This document shows, piece after piece, positions 1 through 8,485 of a DNA stretch of 64,000 nucleotides (its first letter is position 1; each line of letters begins with the position of its first letter). Under the pieces are notes generated by a model. The model worked only from the letters and a program-made list of their open reading frames with translations, was not told the DNA's origin and made no database searches. The position numbers and the translations under genes are program-made. The stretch comes from Bombella intestini (GTDB lineage Bacteria; Pseudomonadota; Alphaproteobacteria; Acetobacterales; Acetobacteraceae): contig NZ_JATM01000003.1 in the NCBI RefSeq assembly GCF_002003665.1, forward strand, positions 248,001-312,000. The letters run 5' to 3'.

Positions 1-104
1 GCCGCATGATGCGGGGCAGCCGTCCTTTTGTCTTCACCAATATCCGGGCTGGTGAAGGGGTGGAGGCCGTTGCCCGCTTTATCATAGAGCAGGGTGGGCT
101 GTAA
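1..104 (+). CDS. ureG: Urease accessory GTPase UreG (3' end only)
   Basis: Only the last 33 codons are in the window, read from base 3 to the TAA at 102-104. They encode [14 protein letters not shown] followed by [10 protein letters not shown], which matches the C-terminus of UreG (family pattern RPFVFTNL..G.G...I..FI...G.L). UreG is the SIMIBI-class GTPase that, with UreD and UreF, delivers nickel to urease. The nucleotide-binding part lies upstream of the window, so it cannot be checked here. A urease cluster is therefore expected to the left. The next gene converges on it with a 15 bp gap. Confidence 0.8.
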   Translation, partial: RMMRGSRPFVFTNIRAGEGVEAVARFIIEQGGL

Positions 105-119
105 CCCGCCCTGACTCCT

Positions 120-1736
120 TCAGGGCTTCTTCAGGCCAGCACAGAGAGAGCAGACTGTGTCGTCCTGCTCTGGCAGGCACAGCATGTCGGGCCGTTCATA
201 CTCGCCCTCGCAAGAGATGCAGCGGTGTAGGTCGGTGTTGGCTGTTCCATCGGAATGGAAGCGGGGGGCGGCAATGCCGTCATCATCCCGCAGTAGGTAG
301 GTGCGCCCTCGTGTCAGCAGGGCCAGAAGAGGCGTAGCGATGCTGGCGACCAGAAAGGCGATGAGGGCGGAGTAGGGCTGTAATCCAGCCCCTAGCACGC
401 CCTCATAGGCTAGAATGGAGACCAGAGTTGCTAATAGGAAGGCCCCCGTGCCAACCGGATTAACGGCGGGGAGCATCGTCCGGCGGAACTCTGGTTCTTT
501 CGGGGAAAGGCCAAGCAGATATTTGTTGAAGACAATATCCGCCGTAACGGTCATGATCCATGCGATGGCACAGTCTGCATAGAGGCTGAGAATGGCCTGA
601 AGGATGGAGAACATGTTACCTTCCATCAGGGCTAGAGCCAGCAGCAGATTAATGACCAGAAAGACCAACCGGCCGGGGAAATGGCCCGTTAGCCGTGTAT
701 AGGCACTCGTCCATGCGAGCGAGCCTGAATAGGCGTTCGTGACGTTGATCTTGATCTGACTGATAACGACCAGCACTACAGCCAGAATCATGGCGAGGGT
801 GGGGGTAAAGATAGTCTGCAAAGCGGCAAGGAACTGATGCACCGGCTCGGTAGCGGTATGGGCACCAACCTGCTTCAGAATAAAGACAGCTAGAAACGCC
901 CCGATGATCTGTTTCAAAGCCCCCAGAATGACCCAGCCCGGCCCCGCTGCAATGACGCTGAGCCACCATGATAGGCGGTTCTCTTTCGTCTTTGTGGGCA
1001 TGAAGCGCAGATAGTCGATTTGTTCACCAATCTGCGCCATGAGAGCGAGGGCCACGCCAGAAGAAAGCATGATAGCCGAAAGACTCAGGGCCTCATGGCC
1101 GGAAAGACCGGGGAAGCTGAGAAAATGCGGCACCAGGGCAGGTTGTTTGTAGATGAGATAGCTTACTGGCCCTAGCATGAGCAGCAGCCAGAGCGGTGTC
1201 GTCCAGACCTGCATTTTGGCGAGAGCCTTCATGCCATAAAGGACGAAGGGGAAGACTACGAGCGTAGAGAGCAGATACCCGGCCCAGAGCGGTAGCCCCA
1301 GCCCAAGAGCCAGCCCCTGCGCCATGATTGATCCCTCCAGCGCAAAGAGAATACAGGTAAAGCTGGCAAAGACGAGCGAGGTCAGGATGGAGCCACTATA
1401 GCCAAACCCGGCGCCACGGGAGATCAGGTCAAGATCGATATTATATCGGGCGGCATACCAAGCGAGTGGAAAGCCGCTGATGAAGATGATGAAAGCTGCT
1501 ACCAGAATACCCAGAATGGCATTCCATGTCCCATAAGAGAGAGCGATAGAGGCACCAATGGAGAAATCGGCCAGATAGGCAATACCACCTAGAGCCGTAA
1601 TAGCTACCGTTGCGGGCGACCAGCGGCGATAATGGCTAGGGGCGTAACGGAGGGGGTAATCATCATCGGCCCGTTTGCCGTCATGTCTGTCATCTGTCTG
1701 AGAAGAAGAGGGCGTTGTTTGCTGGCCTGTACTCAT
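120..1736 (-). CDS. NCS1-family nucleobase/ureide transporter with Cys-rich C-terminal tail
   Basis: This is a 538-residue membrane protein with about twelve hydrophobic segments. The region around GGIAYLADFSIGASIALSYGT and the NVTNAYSGSLAW segment fit the NCS1 (purine-cytosine permease/CodB) family, which imports cytosine, purines, hydantoin or allantoin with a cation. The start is the ATG at 1736, behind an AGGAGA-type ribosome binding site. A longer frame to 1862 adds residues of no family character. The tail is odd: His504, C506, C509, C520, C529 and C532 form a CxxC-x10-C-x8-CxxC pattern like a zinc ribbon, after the last membrane segment. Lying next to ureG, it may import a purine or ureide whose breakdown feeds urease; that link is inference. 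Confidence 0.82.
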   Translation of the reverse strand: MSTGQQTTPSSSQTDDRHDGKRADDDYPLRYAPSHYRRWSPATVAITALGGIAYLADFSIGASIALSYGTWNAILGILVAAFIIFISGFPLAWYAARYNIDLDLISRGAGFGYSGSILTSLVFASFTCILFALEGSIMAQGLALGLGLPLWAGYLLSTLVVFPFVLYGMKALAKMQVWTTPLWLLLMLGPVSYLIYKQPALVPHFLSFPGLSGHEALSLSAIMLSSGVALALMAQIGEQIDYLRFMPTKTKENRLSWWLSVIAAGPGWVILGALKQIIGAFLAVFILKQVGAHTATEPVHQFLAALQTIFTPTLAMILAVVLVVISQIKINVTNAYSGSLAWTSAYTRLTGHFPGRLVFLVINLLLALALMEGNMFSILQAILSLYADCAIAWIMTVTADIVFNKYLLGLSPKEPEFRRTMLPAVNPVGTGAFLLATLVSILAYEGVLGAGLQPYSALIAFLVASIATPLLALLTRGRTYLLRDDDGIAAPRFHSDGTANTDLHRCISCEGEYERPDMLCLPEQDDTVCSLCAGLKKP

Positions 1737-1909
1737 GAGGTGGTGTCTCCTTGTCTTCCAGAAGGGTAGACTAGGGTATTCATAACGAAACCGGAACAGT
1801 AAAAATCCGTTTCTGTGGATTTGTATGAGAGGGCAGTCGCTATAAGGCCGTTGGGCAGGCACCGTCCGAATAAGGGGGTGTTTTTACTCTCGGGAAGCAC
1901 ATTTGTGTT

Positions 1910-1929
1910 ATGTTACGTTTTTGTAACAT
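1910..1929. promoter_or_regulatory. Perfect inverted repeat, candidate operator
   Basis: ATGTTAC (1910-1916), six bases, then GTAACAT (1923-1929) make a perfect 7-bp palindrome. It sits almost exactly midway in the 368-bp gap between the divergent transporter (start 1736) and the acidic protein gene (start 2105). The shape suits a dimeric regulator, but which one cannot be told. I see no other gene in this gap. Confidence 0.4.
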
Positions 1930-2104
1930 GGCGCTAACTTTCGGTAATCATGGCAGGAATTGCCAGTATTCATCAGGGGAAAAGGCCTTTCCCGTATGGG
2001 ATGGGGGATGAGTGCGGCGGGGTTGGCCCTTTTAAGGGGGGCTGTGTGAAACGGCCTATTTTGGTAGAGTGTGCTCTGGCAATTTTTTTATCCAGGAGGG
2101 GGCC

Positions 2105-2620
2105 ATGGCCACAACTGCCAAAATCAGTGTTACTCTTGATCGTTCCAAGATGCTGAATTTCAACTCATCCATGTATGGGCCTGAGTTCCTCGAGCGCATT
2201 CTGGAGGCTGTGCAGTCTATTGCGCCTGAGTCCTATCAGGTGCAGGCTAATTTTGGCTCAGACATCGCCACGGTTGATGTCACCACCACGGAAGATGTGG
2301 AAGAATTTCCCGATATTACAGCGATCTATGCGGCTATTCGGGAAACCTATGAAAAATGGAACCATGCTGTCCGCCAGATTGATGAAGAAAAGCTGGCAGA
2401 CCTTCCCTTTGCGAAGGATCAGCAGCTGGTGAAGACGGAAGAGCATCGTGGCGAGGGTGATGCCTCTGACCGCTTTGTCGTCATTGATATTCATTATGAT
2501 GATGAGGGCTTCATCGTTTACGAGATCGAGAAGCTGGACCCGGCAGGTAAGCCGATCCCCGATACCCGGGAAGCTGTGTCCCTTGAGCATCTTGAGGAAA
2601 TCTTCAAGGCTGCTCAGTAA
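2105..2620 (+). CDS. Acidic soluble protein of unknown function
   Basis: I do not recognise this 171-residue protein. It has no signal peptide, membrane segment or cysteine, and it is rich in Asp and Glu, with a predicted mixed alpha/beta character. The start is the ATG at 2105 behind a very strong AGGAGGGGG ribosome binding site; the longer frame from 2069 has none. It stands alone, with a long upstream gap and a good terminator right after it, so it is probably a single-gene transcript that is well translated. Clean codon usage argues for a real gene. Confidence 0.75.
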   Translation: MATTAKISVTLDRSKMLNFNSSMYGPEFLERILEAVQSIAPESYQVQANFGSDIATVDVTTTEDVEEFPDITAIYAAIRETYEKWNHAVRQIDEEKLADLPFAKDQQLVKTEEHRGEGDASDRFVVIDIHYDDEGFIVYEIEKLDPAGKPIPDTREAVSLEHLEEIFKAAQ

Positions 2621-2636
2621 AGCAGGGCTGAAGAAG

Positions 2637-2672
2637 AGCCACCATCGCTCTATGAGCGTGGTGGCTTTTTTT
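2637..2672 (+). terminator. Rho-independent terminator
   Basis: The arms AGCCACCA-CGCTC and GAGCG-TGGTGGCT form a long stem with a short loop, followed by seven T residues. It lies 16 bases after the stop of the acidic protein gene. Confidence 0.9.
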
Positions 2673-2848
2673 ATGACTGCGTTTTTGGGTGTTATTCCAG
2701 CTTGTTTATTGTGTGCCTGAGTAAGATTGACGGCCCTAGCTCTCTGGCAGAAATGTTCTGTAACTATTAAGTAGCGCACATGGAGAAGAAAGCCCGACCA
2801 GAGAACAGTCTGGCTTTCTTAAGGACTGTTTGGAGAGAAGGTCACGGA

Positions 2849-4069
2849 ATGTTTCTGTATCATGGGCTGTCGCATCTTTTTGCAGAAAGTCCGGAGCTGG
2901 CTTTTTTCCTATCAGTTGGTCTCGGTTGTTGGGTTGGGCGCATAAAGGTTGGGGTGTTCCAGCTTGGAGGTGTGGCCGGGTCCTTGTTGATGGCCGTGCT
3001 GATTAGTCAATGTGGCGTACATATTGGTTCCAGCCTCAAGACCGTACTGTTTGTCCTGTTCATCTATGCGGTAGGCTACCGGAGCGGGCCGGGGTTCTTT
3101 CGTTCATTAGGGCGGCAATCTCTCAGGGAGGTTGTCTTGGCTGTCATTATGGCGATCAGTGCCTTTGTGACGGTGGTCGGGGTGGGACGGCTGTTCCATC
3201 TGGATAAGGGCATGGCGGCCGGTTTGGCGGCTGGTGGGCTAACACAATCAGCCATCATCGGCACGGCTAGCTCCGCTCTGGAGAAATTGAGCTTGCCATT
3301 GGCGCAGGTGCAGCAGATGCAGGCTCATGTCGCCGTGGGCTACGCTGTGACGTATATCTTCGGGTCTATCGGGACGATCATTTTCTGTGTGAATATCCTG
3401 CCGCTCTTTATGCGCCGCAACATGCGGGATGATGCGCTGAAGGCGGGCTCATTGCCGGAGGAGGTAGAGGACAATGCTCTTCCGGCTGTTCAGGATGAAG
3501 AAGCATCCCGGCAAGCGGCGGTACCTGTCGCCACGGACCTCGTTTATAACATGCTAGGCATGGCACTGGGGTTGATGCTCGGGCTGGTGGTTGTCCGGTT
3601 GGGGAGTGTCTCTATCACGTTGGGTAGTGGTGGCGGTGCCTTGTTGTCTGGCCTGTTGTTTGGCTGGTGGCATGGGCGGCATCCTACATATGGGGAGATG
3701 CCATCTTCTGTCTGTCTGCTATGGGGCAGTTTTGGCCTAGCAGGATTTGTCGCTGTGACGGGGTTGCAAACAGGTGGGCAGGTTGTGGAGATTATTACCC
3801 ATCAAGGGGTGATGATTCTTCTGCTGGGCATGATCGTCACCATCGTGCCGCTCGTGGTGACAGCCCTTGCCGGACGCTTTCTGTTGGGCTATCGGAATGT
3901 TGCCCTCTTTGCTGGGGCTTTGGCGGGGACACGCAGTTCTAACCCGGCTTTTGGCGAGGTTCTGGCCAAGGCTGGTCATAGCAGCCCCACCATTCCCTTT
4001 GCCATCACCTATGCTTTGGCCAATGTGCTGCTGACATTGCTGGGCCCGCTTATTGTTGCTTTTGTGTAA
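2849..4069 (+). CDS. AspT-like aspartate:alanine antiporter, compact form
   Basis: This 406-residue membrane protein has two hydrophobic halves: residues 1-195 and about 230-406. Motifs such as ELAFFLSVGLGCWVGRIK and GLTQSAIIGTASSA in the first half, and AGTRSSNPAFGEV in the second, fit the AAEx/AspT exchanger family. Known AspT proteins are about 540 residues and carry a TrkA-C/RCK-type domain between the halves. Here only a roughly 35-residue charged linker (around 195-230) remains. The start at 2849 is preferred because it begins at the family N-terminus behind AAGG; a 23-residue extension to 2780 is possible. The asparaginase gene starts 16 bases downstream, so the pair may release Asp outside and exchange it for Ala; that is inference. 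Confidence 0.75.
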   Translation: MFLYHGLSHLFAESPELAFFLSVGLGCWVGRIKVGVFQLGGVAGSLLMAVLISQCGVHIGSSLKTVLFVLFIYAVGYRSGPGFFRSLGRQSLREVVLAVIMAISAFVTVVGVGRLFHLDKGMAAGLAAGGLTQSAIIGTASSALEKLSLPLAQVQQMQAHVAVGYAVTYIFGSIGTIIFCVNILPLFMRRNMRDDALKAGSLPEEVEDNALPAVQDEEASRQAAVPVATDLVYNMLGMALGLMLGLVVVRLGSVSITLGSGGGALLSGLLFGWWHGRHPTYGEMPSSVCLLWGSFGLAGFVAVTGLQTGGQVVEIITHQGVMILLLGMIVTIVPLVVTALAGRFLLGYRNVALFAGALAGTRSSNPAFGEVLAKAGHSSPTIPFAITYALANVLLTLLGPLIVAFV

Positions 4070-4085
4070 AAAGGCCTCATCACTC

Positions 4086-5222
4086 ATGACCATTCGCCGT
4101 ATGCTGACCATCCTCAAAGCCCGCACGGGAGCCCGGCATTATGTAAAAACAGCTTGCTCGGCCGTTAGGATGTTGCCGTTGGGGGCCGGGCTGATGGCCG
4201 CCGCTCCGGCTTCGGCAAATGTAGGGCAAGATGTGGCTCATCTTCCTCGTGTGCTTGTTCTGGCAACGGGTGGAACCATTGCCGGTAAAGCCGATCCTCG
4301 TTCGGCTATTGGTTATGATGCTGGTTCTACAACAGGGCAGCAGCTTGTAGACGCTGTGCCGGGGGTGGAGCGGCTCGCTCACCTTCAGGTGGAGCAGATT
4401 GCCAATATTCCCTCACAGGATATGAACCATAAGGTCTGGTTCCGACTTGTCGAGCGCATCAATAAAGCCTTTGCCCAGCATGAGGCTGATGCCGTGGTCA
4501 TTACCCACGGTACGGATACGATGGAAGAAACGGCGTTTTTCTTGGATACCGTTCTGCATCATGAGCAGCCTGTGGTGATGACGGGGGCCATGCGTCCCGG
4601 TTCGGCCATTAGTGCGGATGGCCCCGCCAATATTTATGAGGCCGTCAAGGTGGCAGCACATCCGCAGGCAAGAGGGCGTGGCGTGTTGGTGGTGTTGAAC
4701 GACACTATCCACGCAGCACATTGGGTCAGCAAGGCTGACAGCACGGCCTTGCAGACATTTGTTTCCCGCAATGCGGGGCCGGTAGGGATTGTGGACCCGG
4801 CTGCTGTCCGATTTTATGGTCCTGCCCGGGCTCGTTTGTCCCTCCCGCTGCCGTCTGGTACGGACCTTCCCCCGGTGGATGTGATTTATGCTCATGCGGA
4901 TATGGATGGTCGTCAGATTGATGATGCTATCCGTGCCGGTGTGAAAGGGATTGTCATTGCTGGGATGGGTGATGGCAATGTATCTGCTCCGGCTCTACAG
5001 GCGTTGGATAGGGCTGTTGCCGCCGGGCTGGTGGTTGTGCGGTCCAGCCGTGTTGGAGATGGTTTTGTAAACCGTGATGTAGAAGTGGATGACGATGCCC
5101 ATCATTTTGTCGCCTCTTATGATCTGAACCCGCAGAAGGCCCGTCTGTTGCTCCAGCTTCTTCTGGCCGGTGGCGTGAAGGATGCTGTAGCCGTGCAGCA
5201 TGTTTTTGCTTTTGGGTATTGA
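4086..5222 (+). CDS. Periplasmic L-asparaginase (type II)
   Basis: The protein hydrolyses L-asparagine to aspartate and ammonia. It is 378 residues with a basic, hydrophobic N-terminus (about residues 1-45, ending PASAN) that looks like an export signal. The first catalytic signature ATGGTIAG and the second HGTDTMEET are both intact, giving the two catalytic threonines. MTGAMRPGSAISADGPAN is also typical of bacterial asparaginases. The start at 4086 was chosen because it gives a compact signal region; a frame to 4053 overlaps the antiporter. Asparaginase paired with an AspT-type carrier is consistent with growth on asparagine. Confidence 0.9.
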   Translation: MTIRRMLTILKARTGARHYVKTACSAVRMLPLGAGLMAAAPASANVGQDVAHLPRVLVLATGGTIAGKADPRSAIGYDAGSTTGQQLVDAVPGVERLAHLQVEQIANIPSQDMNHKVWFRLVERINKAFAQHEADAVVITHGTDTMEETAFFLDTVLHHEQPVVMTGAMRPGSAISADGPANIYEAVKVAAHPQARGRGVLVVLNDTIHAAHWVSKADSTALQTFVSRNAGPVGIVDPAAVRFYGPARARLSLPLPSGTDLPPVDVIYAHADMDGRQIDDAIRAGVKGIVIAGMGDGNVSAPALQALDRAVAAGLVVVRSSRVGDGFVNRDVEVDDDAHHFVASYDLNPQKARLLLQLLLAGGVKDAVAVQHVFAFGY

Positions 5223-5297
5223 TTGCCTCGTTACGTCTCTTACCTTGATGTAAACCGTCGGTAGATCGGCGTGAGCAGGTTTAGGGAGGGTACAGGC

Positions 5298-6530
5298 ATG
5301 GATGAAGCAGTGCAGAACGGAGAGGCGCAGTCCCGGATGTCCTCTGTTGCCCGCCTCACACGGCGTGGTCTGTTGGGAGGGCTGGCCGGATTAGCGGCCT
5401 CTCCCGCAGTAGGGCACGCCCTTGGATCCATCGTTTCCAGTCCGAGCGTGATTTCATCGCCACCTCGTACATGGGGGGTGGATGAGACACCGGCTAATTT
5501 ACCGGACCCGGATGTTTTGCCGCTGGACCCGTCTTTCGGGCTGGTAAATTACGGCAATTCCCCCTTGCGGAAGCTCTGGCAAGGGAGCGGCTGGCTGGAA
5601 GGCCCAGCTTGGTGCACGGTCGGGCGTTTCCTCCTGTTGAGCGATACGATCACAAGCTGTCAGTATCGGTATGATCCTGAAGATGGCCCACAGGGGCATA
5701 TGAGCCTGTATCGCCGGCAGAGCTTTAATGCCAATGGTAATACATTCGATGCTGAAGGTCGGCTAATTACTTGCGAGCATGGGATGCGCCGGGTTATCCG
5801 CTGGGAGCATGATGGCAGTGTGAACGTACTGGCGGACCGTTATCGGGGGAAAACGCTGAATTCCCCCAATGATGTTGTCGTGGCCCCTGATGGTGGTATC
5901 TGGTTTACTGACCCCGCCTATGGGGATGGCGTGGTGGAAGGCCATGCCGATGTGGATGGCCCAGCCAACCCGCAGCGTCACCTTAATCCATATCTGGACG
6001 CAGAGCTAACGGCCCAATATGGCGGGCTACGGCGGCAGGAGGATCATACCTTCCGGGTTGATCCAAAGACTGGAAAGGTCGAGGCTGTATTGGGGCAGAA
6101 AGATGTAGCGGGGCCGAATGGCCTGTGCTTCTCGCCTGATGGTACTCGGCTTTATGTGGCGTCTTCTGGCGTTGCTGCCGGTTCGCAGCCGCCATTGCCT
6201 GATCATGCGATCCATGTGTTCGATATGAAGCAGGGACGCCCGACCAACGGGCGGCTTTTTACGGATTTCACACTGGCCGGGCGGGCCATGCGCCCTGATG
6301 GACTGCGCGCCGATGTGGAGGGTAACCTTTGGTGCGGGGCGTGGGGACCGCTAGGGCTGTGCGGCGTATTTATCTACAACCCGCATGGCCAGATGATTGG
6401 TCGCATCCGCCTTCCTGTTGGTTGCTCGAACCTCACGTTTGGTGGGCCGAAGCGCAATATTCTCTATATGTGCTGTGGCACGGCTTTGTTCAGTCTGATC
6501 ACAGCAACACAGGGTGCAGGTCATAGCTGA
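5298..6530 (+). CDS. Tat-exported gluconolactonase (SMP-30 family)
   Basis: The enzyme opens D-glucono-1,5-lactone to gluconate and probably works in the periplasm, downstream of membrane glucose dehydrogenase. The 410-residue chain starts with a twin-arginine signal (TRRGLLGGLAGLAASPAVGHA, residues about 21-41). The beta-propeller metal site motifs are visible: WLEGPAW, NSPNDVVVAPDGGIWFTDP, GPNGLCFSPDGTRLY and RPDGLRADVEGNLW. The start at 5298 has GGGAGG about 10 bases upstream. It is a single gene, with a 75-base gap after asparaginase. The fold and family are clear; the exact lactone substrate is inferred from the usual acetic acid bacterial physiology. Confidence 0.85.
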   Translation: MDEAVQNGEAQSRMSSVARLTRRGLLGGLAGLAASPAVGHALGSIVSSPSVISSPPRTWGVDETPANLPDPDVLPLDPSFGLVNYGNSPLRKLWQGSGWLEGPAWCTVGRFLLLSDTITSCQYRYDPEDGPQGHMSLYRRQSFNANGNTFDAEGRLITCEHGMRRVIRWEHDGSVNVLADRYRGKTLNSPNDVVVAPDGGIWFTDPAYGDGVVEGHADVDGPANPQRHLNPYLDAELTAQYGGLRRQEDHTFRVDPKTGKVEAVLGQKDVAGPNGLCFSPDGTRLYVASSGVAAGSQPPLPDHAIHVFDMKQGRPTNGRLFTDFTLAGRAMRPDGLRADVEGNLWCGAWGPLGLCGVFIYNPHGQMIGRIRLPVGCSNLTFGGPKRNILYMCCGTALFSLITATQGAGHS

Positions 6531-6664
6531 CGGATTGTGAATGGGTTACCCACAGTTCTGGCGGATGGAATGGTGGATGATCTGGGGATGAGCGTGTGAA
6601 TAGCGGGTATGGAAAACAGCAGCCTGTTCGCAGGGTTTTTTTGAAGAGATAGGACAGACTGGCG

Positions 6665-7576
6665 ATGAAACATCCGCAGACCATTCAGATTTTTCTACCT
6701 TCCGGCGATCCGCAGAGCTTGCGTATTGCTGCGGTGACAACTCGTGTTGTCAGTATGATCGAGATTCCAAGGGCGCAGCTGGATCTTTTTCTGAAACGGC
6801 CAGAAGCTAATCAGGTTGGTATCTATTTTCTGTTTGGAGAGGACGATCAGACGGCGCAGCCCAAGGTTTATGTCGGTCAGACAGGTAAATTGGGCACGAG
6901 ACTGAAAGAGCATAACGAAAAAAAGGACTTCTGGAATAGGGCGGTCGTGGCTGTATCGTTGACTGGTAATATTACGCTGACTCATGCCTATTTCTTGGAG
7001 GCAGAAGCCTTGGAAAGGGCCAGCGTAGTAGGTCGTTATGTGTTGGAGAATAAAACAACAGGTACATCGCCTCATACGCTCCCTGCTATGGCGGCAGAAT
7101 GTCGGGAACTGTTTGAAACAATTCATGTTCTGCTGACCACTCTTGGATATCCTCTTTTTGAGGCCATGATTAAAAAATCTTCTTCGGATGGCTCATCAGT
7201 GGTGGATGAGACGGACACAGCGGCGGCAGAGATGTTTTTCTGCCAGGCAGAAGGGGTTGATGGACGTGGCTATTATACCGAGGAAGGTATGGTGGTTCTC
7301 AAAGGATCATACGGCCGTGGGGCTAGTCCAGCTTTTGAGAAGTCCTTGCCGGGCTGTGCTGCAAGGCGGCAGGCTGCCATTGAGGAAGGCGTGTTGACGT
7401 GGGATGAGGGACGACTGGTCCTGACACGAGATGTCGTTCTTAAAAATCCATCACCGGCAGCCAGTTTTCTGTTAGGGCGTTCTGCCAATGGCTGGACAGA
7501 ATGGAAGAATAAAGAGGGGCGGACGCTGTCACAATGTGTTCGGGAGATAGGGCAGAGCGAGGAGCTAACCGGCTGA
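6665..7576 (+). CDS. GIY-YIG nuclease-domain protein with DUF4357
   Basis: This 303-residue protein has an N-terminal GIY-YIG-like domain (about residues 50-135): GIYFLFGE, then YVGQTG, then LGTRLKEHN with the usual Arg, and YFLEAEAL supplying the usual metal-binding Glu. The C-terminus (about 245-290, SPAASFLLGRSANGWTEWK) matches DUF4357. Proteins of this arrangement are widespread but mostly uncharacterised; nuclease activity is inferred from the motifs. No restriction-modification or toxin partner is adjacent, so it appears to be a stand-alone gene. The ribosome binding site is weak. Confidence 0.75.
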   Translation: MKHPQTIQIFLPSGDPQSLRIAAVTTRVVSMIEIPRAQLDLFLKRPEANQVGIYFLFGEDDQTAQPKVYVGQTGKLGTRLKEHNEKKDFWNRAVVAVSLTGNITLTHAYFLEAEALERASVVGRYVLENKTTGTSPHTLPAMAAECRELFETIHVLLTTLGYPLFEAMIKKSSSDGSSVVDETDTAAAEMFFCQAEGVDGRGYYTEEGMVVLKGSYGRGASPAFEKSLPGCAARRQAAIEEGVLTWDEGRLVLTRDVVLKNPSPAASFLLGRSANGWTEWKNKEGRTLSQCVREIGQSEELTG

Positions 7577-7577
7577 T

Positions 7578-7605
7578 TAGCTTCTGATGTGAGAGACATC
7601 AGCTA
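7578..7605. terminator. Hairpin between convergent genes
   Basis: CTGATGT (7584-7590) and ACATCAG (7596-7602) pair around a 5-base loop, and the flanking TAGC/CTA can extend the stem. It lies at the junction of two convergent genes and overlaps the gpmA stop codon. There is no clear T run, so a termination role is only likely. Confidence 0.4.
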
Positions 7606-8303
7606 GGTGGGGTCAGATAGCCGAGGCGGTGCATAACCCCAGCGTTATTAACCTCATAAACAAGTGGCGTCCCGGTCGGTATTTCCAGCGTCCGGGCATC
7701 GTTTGGGTCAAGGTCGTTTAGATGGCCGATAAGGGCCCGCATGACAGTTCCATGCGTGATGACAAGCAGGGATTGGCCCCGCTGTAAGCTGGGGAATAGC
7801 GTGTTCTGCCAGTAAGGAAGAACACGCTGCATAGTCGTGGCCAGGCTCTCCCCACGAGGGATGTCGGCCTTAGGGATGGCGGCATAGCGTGGGTCATTGC
7901 CGGGATAGTGGGGACTGTCCAAGGTTACCTCTGGTGGGGTGACGTCAAAGCCCCGCCGCCATTGCTGCACCTGTTCCCGCCCGTAACGGGCGATGGTGTC
8001 GTTCTTGTTCAGTCCCTGTAAGGCGCCATAATGGCGCTCATTCAGCCGCCAGCTGTGATATTCTGGAAGCCAGACCTGATCTAGCTCATCCAAACAGTGA
8101 TGAAGGGTGTGAATGGTCCGCCGGAGCATGGAGCAATGGGCGGCATCAAATTGGAGGCTATGCTCCCGCATCAGGCGGCCTGCTTTGCGGGCTTCTTCAT
8201 GCCCCGTGGGGGAAAGGTCCAAATCATACCAGCCTGTAAAGAGGTTGGCTTCATTCCCCAGACTTTGCCCGTGGCGCATCAGTACCAATTTTGCCTGCGC
8301 CAT
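7599..8303 (-). CDS. gpmA: 2,3-bisphosphoglycerate-dependent phosphoglycerate mutase
   Basis: This 234-residue enzyme interconverts 3- and 2-phosphoglycerate in glycolysis. It carries the phosphohistidine motif LMRHGQSLGNEANLFTGW (His11), the catalytic-Glu region RLNERHYGALQGLNK and the second histidine in THGTVMRAL. The start at 8303 has GGAGA just upstream and matches the family; an 11-residue extension is unlikely. It is transcribed alone, converging with the GIY-YIG gene and divergent from hdeD. Confidence 0.93.
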   Translation of the reverse strand: MAQAKLVLMRHGQSLGNEANLFTGWYDLDLSPTGHEEARKAGRLMREHSLQFDAAHCSMLRRTIHTLHHCLDELDQVWLPEYHSWRLNERHYGALQGLNKNDTIARYGREQVQQWRRGFDVTPPEVTLDSPHYPGNDPRYAAIPKADIPRGESLATTMQRVLPYWQNTLFPSLQRGQSLLVITHGTVMRALIGHLNDLDPNDARTLEIPTGTPLVYEVNNAGVMHRLGYLTPPS

Positions 8304-8485
8304 GATGTCTTCTCCCCGCTCCGTGCAGTACTGCATATTTATGCCAGTCTGATCGTATCAAAATGTCAGGATATATCAGACTAGGAAAGATTATAGGTAT
8401 CATGACGGCGCATAGCTTATGATACTTGTCAGGACACTGAATATACGTCATCCCTTTTAAGAGTGATCATGCAGGAGAGGGTCTT

